Below, piece after piece: positions 29,595 to 40,140 of a stretch of DNA of 64,000 nucleotides. The DNA lies in contig CAUJDF010000035.1 in the NCBI GenBank assembly GCA_963169045.1, positions 51,009 through 115,008 on the forward strand. Direction: 5' to 3'. Each line of letters starts with the position of its first letter. The first letter of the stretch is position 1. The position numbers were made by a program, and so were the translations under genes. Source of the stretch: Myxococcota bacterium. GTDB taxonomy: Bacteria; Myxococcota_A; Bradymonadia; UBA7976; UBA1532. Below the pieces are notes generated by a model. That model saw only the letters and a list, made by a program, of their open reading frames with translations. It was not told where the DNA came from and did no database searches.

Positions 29595-31249
29595 GCGACC
29601 TCAGCGGACGCTACGCGCAGCACCACGGCATCCACGTCCTGCGCCTCGCCGGCGACGACTACACGATGGGCTACCAGCACGGCGCGCTCCTGCGCGAGGC
29701 GGTGCGGCGCGGCCCGGTGCCGTACTTCGAGCGGTACGTCGAGCGCATGATCGCCGCCGGCGTCGGGCCGCGCGCCGGCCTCGCCGCCGCCCGCGCCCTG
29801 CAGCACACGGTGGGACGACGCATCGCCGCGCGCTTCCCGGCGCGCGTCCGCCGCGCCCTCGACGGCCTCGCCGACGGCGCCGGCCTGCCGCGCGGCGCCA
29901 TCATCCGCGGCGTCACCATGCCCGAGACCTATCTGTGGCTGCTGTACCGCGTGATGCAGATGCGCCGCATCCCGCTCGCGCCGCGCCATGGCGTGCCGCT
30001 GATGGGATGCACGAGCGCCGTCGCCTGGGGCGATGCCACCGCCGACGGCCATCTGTTGCACGGACGCAACTTCGACTACCAGGGCGTCGGCTCGTGGGAC
30101 ACCGAGCAGGCCGTCGTCTTCCACCGCCCGAGCGACGCCCAGCGCTATGTGTCGGTGAGCGCGGCGGGCATCCTGTTCGGTGGCATCACCGCCATGAACG
30201 AGAGCGGCCTGACGCTCGTCGTCCACCAGCACATGGCCAACGAGGCGTTCAAGCTCGGCGGCGTGCCCATCGGCGTGGCCGGCGACGAGGTCATGCGCCA
30301 CGCGCGCACGCTCGACGACGCCCGCCGCATCCTCGACGAGCACCCGGCCTCCGGCTGCTGGACGTACGTCGTCACCTCGGCCCGTGAGGCGGATGTGCTC
30401 TGCTACGAGGTGACGCAGTCGCGCAGCGAACGCGTCCGCGCCGACGGCGATACCTTCGCCTACAGCAACATCTATCTGAACCCGGAGCTGGCGAAGACCG
30501 AGCGCCACATGTATCCCGCGCACTGGCGCAACAACACCGCCCGCTGGCATCGCGCCGGCGACATGCTGCGCGCGCGCCGCGGCAGCATCACGCCCGATGA
30601 CATCGCGGGCATCCTCGGCGACCGCGGCTCCTGTGACTGCCGCATCTCCGATGCCATCACCATGCTGATGACGGTGGCCTCGGTGGTCTTCCGGCCCGCC
30701 GACGGCGTGGTGTGGGTCGGCACCGGCCGCGCGCCCGTATCGAACAACCCGTACGTGGCGTTCGACCTGCAGCGCGAGACGTTCCGGGACGACCTGCCGG
30801 CGCTGACCGGCGGCGTCCCGCCCGCGCCAGTGCGTTCGGCCTTCGACGCGTGGCGCGAGGCCCACGAGGCCTACTTCGACCGCGACGACGTGGCCACGGC
30901 CCGCGGCCACGTGGCGCGCGCCCGCGCCCTGCAGCCGCGCGAGCCGCTGTTCGCGTTCGTCGCCGGCCTGCTTGCGCTGCTCGCCGGCGACGCCGCGGCG
31001 GCCGAGCGCGACCTCGACGCCGCGATCGCCCTCGGGCACCGAGACGCCGAGCGCGTCGCCGCCATGTTCCTTTGGCGCGCCCGCGCCCGCGACGCGCAGG
31101 GCCGGCGCGACGACGCGCTCGCCGACTACCGCGCCGCGACCGCCGGCGACGCCGACGTCGCCGGCGCTGCGCGCAAGGGCGTGGCGAAGGCGTGGCGACC
31201 GCGCCGCTTCGGCGTCGAGTTCACGTTCGCGGACTGCCCGATGCCGTAA
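29591..31249 (+). CDS. C45-type (isopenicillin-N acyltransferase-like) Ntn hydrolase with C-terminal TPR-like region
   Basis: Predicted 552-residue Ntn-fold amide hydrolase or acyltransferase. N-terminal YTMGYQHGALLRE and DGLADGAGLP precede the catalytic Cys in MGCTSAVAWGDATADG (C140), where self-cleavage would expose the N-terminal nucleophile. HGRNFDYQGVG and NESGLTLVVHQH complete the family core. The last ~140 residues (ARARALQPREPLFAFVAGLL and following) are helical TPR-like repeats not usual in this family. No signal peptide is present. Family members transfer or remove acyl groups on amines or peptides. The neighbour oxygenase suggests secondary-metabolite or lipid-amide tailoring (inference). 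It overlaps the convergent giant-kinase gene by 29 bp. Confidence 0.85.
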   Translation: MSDLSGRYAQHHGIHVLRLAGDDYTMGYQHGALLREAVRRGPVPYFERYVERMIAAGVGPRAGLAAARALQHTVGRRIAARFPARVRRALDGLADGAGLPRGAIIRGVTMPETYLWLLYRVMQMRRIPLAPRHGVPLMGCTSAVAWGDATADGHLLHGRNFDYQGVGSWDTEQAVVFHRPSDAQRYVSVSAAGILFGGITAMNESGLTLVVHQHMANEAFKLGGVPIGVAGDEVMRHARTLDDARRILDEHPASGCWTYVVTSAREADVLCYEVTQSRSERVRADGDTFAYSNIYLNPELAKTERHMYPAHWRNNTARWHRAGDMLRARRGSITPDDIAGILGDRGSCDCRISDAITMLMTVASVVFRPADGVVWVGTGRAPVSNNPYVAFDLQRETFRDDLPALTGGVPPAPVRSAFDAWREAHEAYFDRDDVATARGHVARARALQPREPLFAFVAGLLALLAGDAAAAERDLDAAIALGHRDAERVAAMFLWRARARDAQGRRDDALADYRAATAGDADVAGAARKGVAKAWRPRRFGVEFTFADCPMP

Positions 31250-34200
31250 CGACGTCGCCTGCCGGCAGCCGCGCCGTGACGCGGGTGCCCGCCCCCGGCG
31301 CGCTCGCCACCTCGAGACGCCCGCCCAGCCACTCCACCCGCTCGCGCATCGCGACGAGGCCGAGCCCGCCGCCGGCCACCCCCTCCGGATCGAAGCCCAC
31401 GCCGTCGTCCTCCACCTCGAGCCGCACCTCCGACCCGTCGCCGGCGAGGCGCACCACGACGCGATGCGCGTCGGCGTGGAGCGCGACGTTCGTGAGCGCC
31501 GCCTGCGCCACGCGGAACAGCGTCACCGCCGCCTCGTCGGGCAGGTCGTCGAGGTCGGGCGCGTCCACCTCGAGCGCCACCGGGCGGTCCTCGCTCGACA
31601 GGCTCTCGACCACGTCGCGCAGCGCCTCCGGCAGCCCGAAGATGTCGAGGACCGAGGGGCGCAGGTCGTGCGAGATCCGGCGCATCTCCCGGCAGAGGTG
31701 CTCGACGATGCCCACCACGTCGTCGAGCGTGCGGGCGCGTCGCGGGTCGAGCTCGCCGCGGCGCATGTCGTGGAGCCGCATCGAGAGCGCAACGAGCGTC
31801 TGGCCCACGCCGTCGTGCAGCGTCAGCGCGACCTCGCGACGCTCCTCCTCCTGGCTGCGCACGAGCGCTTCGCCGAGGCGCCGCACCTCGCCGGCCCGCT
31901 GTTCGAGCGCGGCCGAGAGTCGCGCCGCCTCGGCGAAGCCCGCCGCGTTCTCGAGCGCCGCGCCGGCCAGCGTCGTCAGGAAGCCGGCGATCCGCTGCGC
32001 CTCCTCGCCGAAGGCCTCCTCGACGCCGCGCCGCGCCACGGAGAGGCACGCCGCCACCCGCCCGCGCACGTGGACGGGCGTGCACAGCACCGCGCGCAGA
32101 TCGCCGAACACGAGGCTCTCGGCGGCCCCCGCCTCGTCGTCGACGACCGCGACCGTCCGGCCCGTCTCGATCGCCTCCACGAGCGCCGTGCGCGCCGGCA
32201 CCTCGCCCCCGCGCGGCCGCCCGTCCTCGACGAGGATCACGGCGCACTGCTCGGCGCGCAGCAGCTCGCCGGCGGCGCGCTCGAGCGTCTCGAGGACCGC
32301 GTCGCGATCGAGGCACGTCGCGAGCCGTCGCCCCGCCTCGAGCAGCGCCGCGAAGCCATGCGCGCGCGCCAGTGTCGATGTCTCCGCCGCCGTCGCGCCG
32401 CCGTCGAGCCGTGCGCCGAGGCCCAGCCGCGCCACCTCGCGCCGCGAGGTGACGAGATCCGAGGCGGCGTCGGGCCACTCCAGCGTGCGTCCGATGCGGC
32501 CGCGCGCCAGGAGCGTGCGCGCCCGCTCCGCCGGCATGCCGCGCCGCTCGGCCTCGGCCAGGCCGCGGTCGAACAGCCGGCGCGCCCGCCGCCCCCGATC
32601 GGCGAGGGCGGAGATCAGCGCCGCCTCGCGCAGCGCGTGCGGCAGGTTGTTCGGGTGAGCGCGCGCCTCGCGCAGCGCCCGCCGCGCCGCAGCCAGCGCC
32701 CGCCGGCGCCGCGCCCGCCGCCCGGGACCGAACGCCTCCGCCTGCTCGAGGTCCCGCCGCCGTGCCGTCGCCGCCCACGCGAAGTACGAGGACGAGTACT
32801 CGTTGCGCATGATCCGCAGCACGCCGAGCGCCGCCGCCTCGAGACGGTCCGCCGCCTCCCCCGCGCGCCCCTCGCCGAGCAGCCACAGGCCCTCGGCGGC
32901 GAGCAGCGCGGGCCGGCCGGGGTCGTCGGCCGCGCCCGCCGCCAGCGCGTCGCGGATCGTCTCCGCCGGCACCGCGCCGTCGCTGCAGCGCGTCCACACC
33001 TCGAGCGCGAGCGGGGCGACGAACGCGAGGTCGTGCCTCTGTGCGATGCGCCACGCCTCGCGGGCGTCGGCCTCGGCCCGCGGCCGGTCCCCGAGCCGGT
33101 CGTGCGCCTGCGCCCGCTCGAACAGCGCGAACGCGGCGTAGTAGACATCGCCGCTCCGTCGCATCCGCTCGTGGGACGTGGTGAGCGTCGCGACCGCCTC
33201 CTCGAGCCGCCCGCTGACGTACAGCGCCACGCCGTGCCAGCAGGCGATGTATCCCTCGGACCACGGGTCGCCCGTCGCCCGCGCGCTCTCCAAGCCGAGC
33301 GCGCCGTGGCGGCATGCCCGGCCGAACCGGTGGGCGCCGACCATCGCCAACACGTGCATGCCGCGGGCGCGCACCAGCGCCGGCGTGGCCGGGTAGCGCT
33401 CCGCCAGGGCGAGGCCCCGCAGGTGCGCGGCGAGGCCGCGGAGCGCGTCGCGGGCGTACAGGTGGCACTCGGCGAGGCGCGTCAGCAGTCGCGACGCGAG
33501 CAGGTCCGTCGCCGCGCGGGCGTCCGGTGCCGGCTCGCGGCGCTTCGCCGCGCGCGCGAACGGCCGTCCGAGCACCGCGCCCGCGATCCGCAACAGCGCG
33601 CCGCCCCGCGACCGCGGCCGCCAGTGGCCGAGTTGGTCGAGCGCGCGCTCGATCACCGCCGCCGCCCGCCCGAGCTCGCCCTGGGCGAAGGCCGCCTCGG
33701 CGATGCGCGCGTCGATCGCGACCTGCGCCGCCGCGTCGTCCGTCAGCGCCCGCGCCGCGAGCAGGTGCCGCTCGGCCTCGGGATAACACCCGCGCGCGGC
33801 GAGCACGTCGCCGAGCGCCTCCTCCGCCCCGAGGCGCGTCGCGTCGTCCGCGGCGCCCCGTACCGCGATGCGGTGGTGCCGCTCCGCCACGTCGAATGCG
33901 CTGCGCGCCCGGGCGGCGGCCCCGGCGGCGCGCGCGTAGGGCAGTGCCCGCCCTGGCTGGCCGGCGGCGTCGAAGTGGAACGACAGCTCGAAAACACGTT
34001 GCGGATCGAGGGCTTCCAGGCGCTCGGCGGCGCGGAGGTGCAGCGCCGTCCGCGTCCCGGGCGGCAGCGACTCGAGGAGGGCCTCCCGCACGCGGTCGTG
34101 GCTGAAGGCCCAGCCGGCGTCGGTCGCCCACACGACGTGCCGCCGCCGCGCCCCCTCGAGCGCCTCGTCCACGCGCGCCGCCGGCAGATCGGCCAGCGCC

Positions 34201-36014
34201 GCCAGCTCGCCGGCAGCGAAGGTCCGCCCGAGGACGGCGCCGACGCGCAGCGGCGCGAGGACGTCCTCGGGCAGCGCGTCGAGCCTTCGCCGCAGGTACA
34301 CCGCGGCCCGCTCCGAGGCGTACACCTCATCGAGCGCGCCCGGCGCGAGGCGCCAGCCGGCCGGGTCGGGCACCATCGCGCCGGACTCGTGCAGCCCCGC
34401 GAGCACGGCCAGCGCGAGGAAGGGGTTGCCGTCGGACAGCCGCGCGACGACCTCGACCACGGCGTCGGGCACCCGGCCCGCCGCCGACTCCACGAGGGCG
34501 CGCGCCTGCGCCTCGTCGAGCGGCGCGAGGGTCAGGCGGACGGACGCGGGCAGCGTCCGCAGCGCGTGCGCTGCGTCCACCTCGTCGGTGCGGAAGGCGG
34601 CGACGACCAGCCCGTGGGCGGGGGCGCAGCGCGCCAGCATCCGGAGCGTCGCCGCGTCGGCCCACTGGCAGTCGTCGAGCAGGACGAGCGCCGGGCGCTC
34701 CGCGGTGCCGAGCGCGTCCACGAGCGCGGTGAGCGCCGCCGCGACGCGCTCCGCCCCGAAGGCCTCCGGCCCGAGCGGCGCGCCGGCCTCGCGACCGAGG
34801 CGCGGGGCGAGAGCCGGCAGCGCGCCGCACAGCGCAGCGGCGTGGTCCGCCAGCGTGGCCGCGAGGCGCCCGTCGCCGGCGAGCGCCTGCGTCGCCAGCG
34901 CGCCGGCCACCTCGAACGGATCGCGTCCGGCCTCGGGGCGAAAGCGCGCCCGCAGGGTCCATGCGCCCGGGACGCGCGCCGCCAGCTCCTCCAGCAGCCG
35001 CGACTTCCCGCCGCCCGACGCCGCCTCGACGAGCGCGACGCCGCCGTGGCCCGCGGCGGCGCGCCCGAACGCGGCCTCGAGCGCTGCCAGCTCCGCCGCG
35101 CGCCCCACGAGCGCCGGTGCCGCCAGGCCGTCACGCACGTCGTGCCGCCCGACGACGAGCGCCGGCTCGTGAACGCCGCGGGCACGCGCCGCCCGGATCG
35201 CCTCCACGTCGATCAGGGCGGCGTCCGCCGACTGGTAGCGCTCGCGCGGCTCCTTGCGCAGCAGACGCTGCACGACCTCGTCGAGCGCCCGCGGGACGCC
35301 GCGCAGCGACGCCGGCCGCTCGGCGAGGTGCGCGCGCAGCACCTCGCCGACGCTCTCCCCCGCGAACGGCGGCGCGCCGGCGAGGCACTCGTAGAGCACG
35401 GCGCCGAGCGAGTACAGGTCCGCCCGCCCGTCCACGGGACGCTGCAGCGTGCCCGTCTGCTCCGGCGCCACGTAGCGCGCCGTGCCGACCGGCTGTGCGC
35501 GCACCGCGGCCGGCAGCCACGGCCCGTCGGCGAGCCCGAAGTCGACCAGCCAGGCCCACTCGACCGACGGCGCGTCCTCGACCACCACGTTCGCCGGCTT
35601 CACGTCGCGGTGCAGCACCCCGCGCCCGTGCGCCGCCGACAGCGCCTCGAGCAGGCAGCGCGCGACCGCCAGGGCCTCGTCGGCCCCGAGCGGGCCCGCC
35701 CGCAGCCGCGCCTCGAGCGTCCGGCCCTCGACGCAGGTCATCGCCACGTAGAGCCGGCCGCCGTCGGCCCCCGCGTCGAGCAGCGCGGGGATGTGCGGGC
35801 AGCGCACCGCCCCGAGGACCGCCGCCTCCTGCTCGAAGCGCAGGCGCGCCTCCGGCGCGAGGGCGACGACGTGGGCCACCTTCAGCACCGCCGCCGCGCC
35901 GGTGTGCGCGTCCTCGGCCAGGAACGTCTCGAAGGGCGCGCGGACGGCGAGCGGCCGCACGACACGCCAGCGCTGCGCGATCAGCGGAGTTCCGGGGTCG
36001 GGCACGCCTCGCAT
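31221..36014 (-). CDS. 1597-residue Ser/Thr kinase - AAA ATPase - helical repeat - GAF - histidine kinase fusion
   Basis: Cytoplasmic multi-domain signalling protein. The N-terminal Hanks kinase (about 12-285) has a divergent Gly loop but a lysine in AAVLKVAHV, HRDVKPAN, DFGLA and YVAPEQ. Next is an AAA/orc-like ATPase from about residue 310 with Walker A-like ASGGGKS near 330 and a VLLDDCQWADAA Walker B. Several hundred residues of TPR-like helices follow, then a GAF-like domain near 1220-1360, and a HisKA_3-type kinase with phospho-acceptor TLHDGVGQTLV (H1400). The HATPase carries EDDGVGFD and GLGLVAMRER. This order matches the family of Ser/Thr-His dual kinases (AAA-GAF-HK) known from cyanobacteria and myxobacteria. 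No response regulator adjoins it. ATG 36014 is the first start. The 3' 29 bp overlap the C45 gene. Confidence 0.92.
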   Translation of the reverse strand: MRGVPDPGTPLIAQRWRVVRPLAVRAPFETFLAEDAHTGAAAVLKVAHVVALAPEARLRFEQEAAVLGAVRCPHIPALLDAGADGGRLYVAMTCVEGRTLEARLRAGPLGADEALAVARCLLEALSAAHGRGVLHRDVKPANVVVEDAPSVEWAWLVDFGLADGPWLPAAVRAQPVGTARYVAPEQTGTLQRPVDGRADLYSLGAVLYECLAGAPPFAGESVGEVLRAHLAERPASLRGVPRALDEVVQRLLRKEPRERYQSADAALIDVEAIRAARARGVHEPALVVGRHDVRDGLAAPALVGRAAELAALEAAFGRAAAGHGGVALVEAASGGGKSRLLEELAARVPGAWTLRARFRPEAGRDPFEVAGALATQALAGDGRLAATLADHAAALCGALPALAPRLGREAGAPLGPEAFGAERVAAALTALVDALGTAERPALVLLDDCQWADAATLRMLARCAPAHGLVVAAFRTDEVDAAHALRTLPASVRLTLAPLDEAQARALVESAAGRVPDAVVEVVARLSDGNPFLALAVLAGLHESGAMVPDPAGWRLAPGALDEVYASERAAVYLRRRLDALPEDVLAPLRVGAVLGRTFAAGELAALADLPAARVDEALEGARRRHVVWATDAGWAFSHDRVREALLESLPPGTRTALHLRAAERLEALDPQRVFELSFHFDAAGQPGRALPYARAAGAAARARSAFDVAERHHRIAVRGAADDATRLGAEEALGDVLAARGCYPEAERHLLAARALTDDAAAQVAIDARIAEAAFAQGELGRAAAVIERALDQLGHWRPRSRGGALLRIAGAVLGRPFARAAKRREPAPDARAATDLLASRLLTRLAECHLYARDALRGLAAHLRGLALAERYPATPALVRARGMHVLAMVGAHRFGRACRHGALGLESARATGDPWSEGYIACWHGVALYVSGRLEEAVATLTTSHERMRRSGDVYYAAFALFERAQAHDRLGDRPRAEADAREAWRIAQRHDLAFVAPLALEVWTRCSDGAVPAETIRDALAAGAADDPGRPALLAAEGLWLLGEGRAGEAADRLEAAALGVLRIMRNEYSSSYFAWAATARRRDLEQAEAFGPGRRARRRRALAAARRALREARAHPNNLPHALREAALISALADRGRRARRLFDRGLAEAERRGMPAERARTLLARGRIGRTLEWPDAASDLVTSRREVARLGLGARLDGGATAAETSTLARAHGFAALLEAGRRLATCLDRDAVLETLERAAGELLRAEQCAVILVEDGRPRGGEVPARTALVEAIETGRTVAVVDDEAGAAESLVFGDLRAVLCTPVHVRGRVAACLSVARRGVEEAFGEEAQRIAGFLTTLAGAALENAAGFAEAARLSAALEQRAGEVRRLGEALVRSQEEERREVALTLHDGVGQTLVALSMRLHDMRRGELDPRRARTLDDVVGIVEHLCREMRRISHDLRPSVLDIFGLPEALRDVVESLSSEDRPVALEVDAPDLDDLPDEAAVTLFRVAQAALTNVALHADAHRVVVRLAGDGSEVRLEVEDDGVGFDPEGVAGGGLGLVAMRERVEWLGGRLEVASAPGAGTRVTARLPAGDVVTASGSPRT

Positions 36015-36143
36015 CTTGCACGCGGCCCCGGCACGAACGCGAGATCACCCGCTCCGGGCCGGCTCGTGCGAGGTTGACCGTCGGTCGTCCCCCGGCTATC
36101 CCTCATGGGTCCGATCTCCGGACCACGACGACATGGGGGGCCG

Positions 36144-36587
36144 ATGGCTCGTTTGAAGGACGAGGTGGCGACACGCGCGCTCGAGGCGCACCTGCACCCG
36201 GGCGAGACGCTGAAGCACTGGGCGTACGGCGTGAAGCAGCCGAACATCGGGTTGATGATCCTGCTGTTCGCGCTCGCCATCCTGCCCGGCGCCATCGCCG
36301 TCGCGCTGATGACCAAGGAGTACCTGGTCGGCCTGACGGACCGCCGCTTCGTCGTCATCCGCTTCTCGGGCGGCGACGTGAAGGTCAAGGAGATCGTCGA
36401 GTACTCGCGCGACGCGCTGGCGCGCAAGGTGAAGGCCAGCAAGGGCGGCATCTTCACCCACATCACCATCGACGACGCACAGAAGCCGTTCGTGGCCAAG
36501 TTCCACCGCATGGGCATGAAGCAGAACCGCGAGCACTCGCAGGCGATCGCCGACGCGCTCACCGGCGGGCAGGCGAACGCGGCATGA
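36144..36587 (+). CDS. Small membrane protein with PH-like signature, unknown function
   Basis: A 147-residue protein with two adjacent hydrophobic segments around residues 35-52 (IGLMILLFALAILPGAIAVAL). Next comes YLVGLTDRRFVVIRF, the turn-strand pattern of bacterial PH-like (bPH) domains. The C-terminus is basic, with HITIDDAQKPFVAKFHRMGM strands. Its ATG has a gggggg SD. Its stop overlaps the start of the zinc-ribbon gene. The pair is divergent from the giant fusion kinase. No family with known function is recognised. Confidence 0.7.
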   Translation: MARLKDEVATRALEAHLHPGETLKHWAYGVKQPNIGLMILLFALAILPGAIAVALMTKEYLVGLTDRRFVVIRFSGGDVKVKEIVEYSRDALARKVKASKGGIFTHITIDDAQKPFVAKFHRMGMKQNREHSQAIADALTGGQANAA

Positions 36588-36835
36588 GCGACGCGCGGCG
36601 CTGTCCGTTCTGCGGCGCCACCACCGAGGAGGCGCTCTGCGGCAGCTGCGGCCGTGACCCCGCCGCGCCGCGACGCCCCTGCCGCGCGTGCTCGAAGATG
36701 ACCCCCGCCGACGGCGCGGCGTGCGTCCACTGCCACGCCGTCGCCACGAGCGAGTGGACCTGGAAGCTCCCGCTCATCATCGGGCTGTTCGTGCTCGCGT
36801 TCGTGATCAGCGTGATGTTGCACATGGTGCGCTGA
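36584..36835 (+). CDS. Small zinc-ribbon membrane protein
   Basis: An 83-residue protein. Two C-x2-C pairs (CPFCGAT; CGSCGRD), then CRACSKM and CVHCHAV, form two zinc-ribbon-like units. A single C-terminal membrane helix (PLIIGLFVLAFVISVML) follows. The topology places the ribbon in the cytoplasm if the tail ends outside. Translation is coupled to the preceding gene by an ATGA overlap, which suggests a complex with that small membrane protein. The role is unknown. Confidence 0.8.
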   Translation: MSDARRCPFCGATTEEALCGSCGRDPAAPRRPCRACSKMTPADGAACVHCHAVATSEWTWKLPLIIGLFVLAFVISVMLHMVR

Positions 36836-36942
36836 GGGCGCGGCGGCTCCGTCGTTCGGCGGAGCCATCACGTATGGGTGGCGCGCGGCGCGGTTGTGGC
36901 GAATGATGGGCGTGCCGAGCTTCGCCTCGCGCGGAGGATTCC

Positions 36943-39495
<2,553 letters not shown>

Positions 39496-39505
39496 GGTTG
39501 CTTCG

Positions 39506-39529
39506 CGGCGGCGCGCCGGCGCGCCGCCG
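39506..39529. terminator. 24-bp perfect palindrome between convergent genes
   Basis: Arms cggcggcgcgcc / ggcgcgccgccg form an unbroken 24-bp palindrome, 10 bp after the stop of the surface-protein gene and 2 bp before the stop of the VOC gene on the other strand. The position fits a bidirectional terminator. It lacks T-tracts, and only a small loop can form. Confidence 0.55.
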
Positions 39530-39531
39530 GC

Positions 39532-39951
39532 TCACTCGAGCTGGGTGCCGATCCACCAGGTGACGGCGCCGCTCGGGTCGGTCACGCCGCCCCGCTTGTC
39601 CGGGTCGTCCTTCTTGACCGGGGCCTGCACGACCTGCCCGCCCGCCGCGACGGCCCGGGCGAAGACCGCGTCCACGTCCGCGACGTACACATGCACGTGA
39701 CACGGCACGGACGTGCCGTCGCCTGCGTCGCCGAGCATCACCACCGAGTCGCCGACGCGCACCTCGGCGTGCGCCAGGCGCCCGCCCTCGGCCTCGTGGC
39801 GCCGCAGAGGCACCGCGTCGAACACGGCGACGAGGAAGTCGATGATGCGCTGCGGCTGCGGCACCACGAGGTAGGGCGCGACGTCGTTGTATCCCTCGGG
39901 CTTCCAGGACGATGGCGTGGCGGACCTCCTTTCGGACGCGGATTCTGCCAT
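39532..39951 (-). CDS. VOC/glyoxalase-family protein (PhnB-like); start codon uncertain
   Basis: Predicted small VOC-fold protein. The core APYLVVPQPQRIIDFLVAVF and the later KRGGVTDPSGAVTWWIGTQ segments are typical of PhnB/glyoxalase-like proteins; the metal-ligand set cannot be assigned with certainty. The only ATG is at 39951 (139 residues) and has no SD. An excellent SD, AAAGGAGG, lies at 39925-39932, and 6 bp after it the in-frame codon is ACG at 39918-39916. Homologues usually begin at about that point (xPSSWKPEGYNDVAPY). Either a rare ACG start is used or an ATG has mutated; the alternative CDS would be 39532-39918. Function is unknown. Confidence 0.7.
   Translation of the reverse strand: MAESASERRSATPSSWKPEGYNDVAPYLVVPQPQRIIDFLVAVFDAVPLRRHEAEGGRLAHAEVRVGDSVVMLGDAGDGTSVPCHVHVYVADVDAVFARAVAAGGQVVQAPVKKDDPDKRGGVTDPSGAVTWWIGTQLE
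39916..39932 (-). promoter_or_regulatory. Perfect Shine-Dalgarno facing an ACG codon
   Basis: On the minus strand, AAAGGAGG (39932-39925) is followed by TCCGCC and then ACG (39918-39916), in frame with the VOC domain. It is one of the best SD matches noticed in the window, and the spacing of 6 nt is optimal. It decides the start question for the VOC gene. Confidence 0.55.
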
Positions 39952-40059
39952 GGGGCGGGGCCGCGTGACGCGGAAATCCAACGGCCAACCGGCCCTCGTC
40001 CACGACACGGACGGCGGCGCCGTGGCCTCAGACGAGCGCCGCCGCGCCTCGAGCTCGTT

Positions 40060-40137
40060 CGGGTGCAAAAAAACCTTGCGATGATTGGAACTTTCCACTT
40101 TCGTAGGAATGGCTGAGGGTCACCTCGGGGGAAAAGG
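40060..40137 (+). promoter_or_regulatory. A/T-rich promoter-like leader of the collagen-like gene
   Basis: Unlike surrounding sequence, this stretch has an A7 run (40067-40073) and TTGCGATGATTGGAAC, and is rich in A/T through gtaggaat. Such local AT enrichment in a ~75% GC genome usually marks a promoter. I cannot assign -35/-10 boxes with confidence; TTGCGA at 40075-40080 is the best -35-like hexamer. It serves the collagen-like/TSP3 operon. Confidence 0.35.
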
Positions 40138-40140
40138 CAG

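Noticed and set aside
30972..36077. 1701-codon plus-strand open frame
   Set aside because: It is the shadow of the 1597-residue kinase fusion on the other strand; no domain, no ribosome binding site, composition extremely Arg/Ala-rich.
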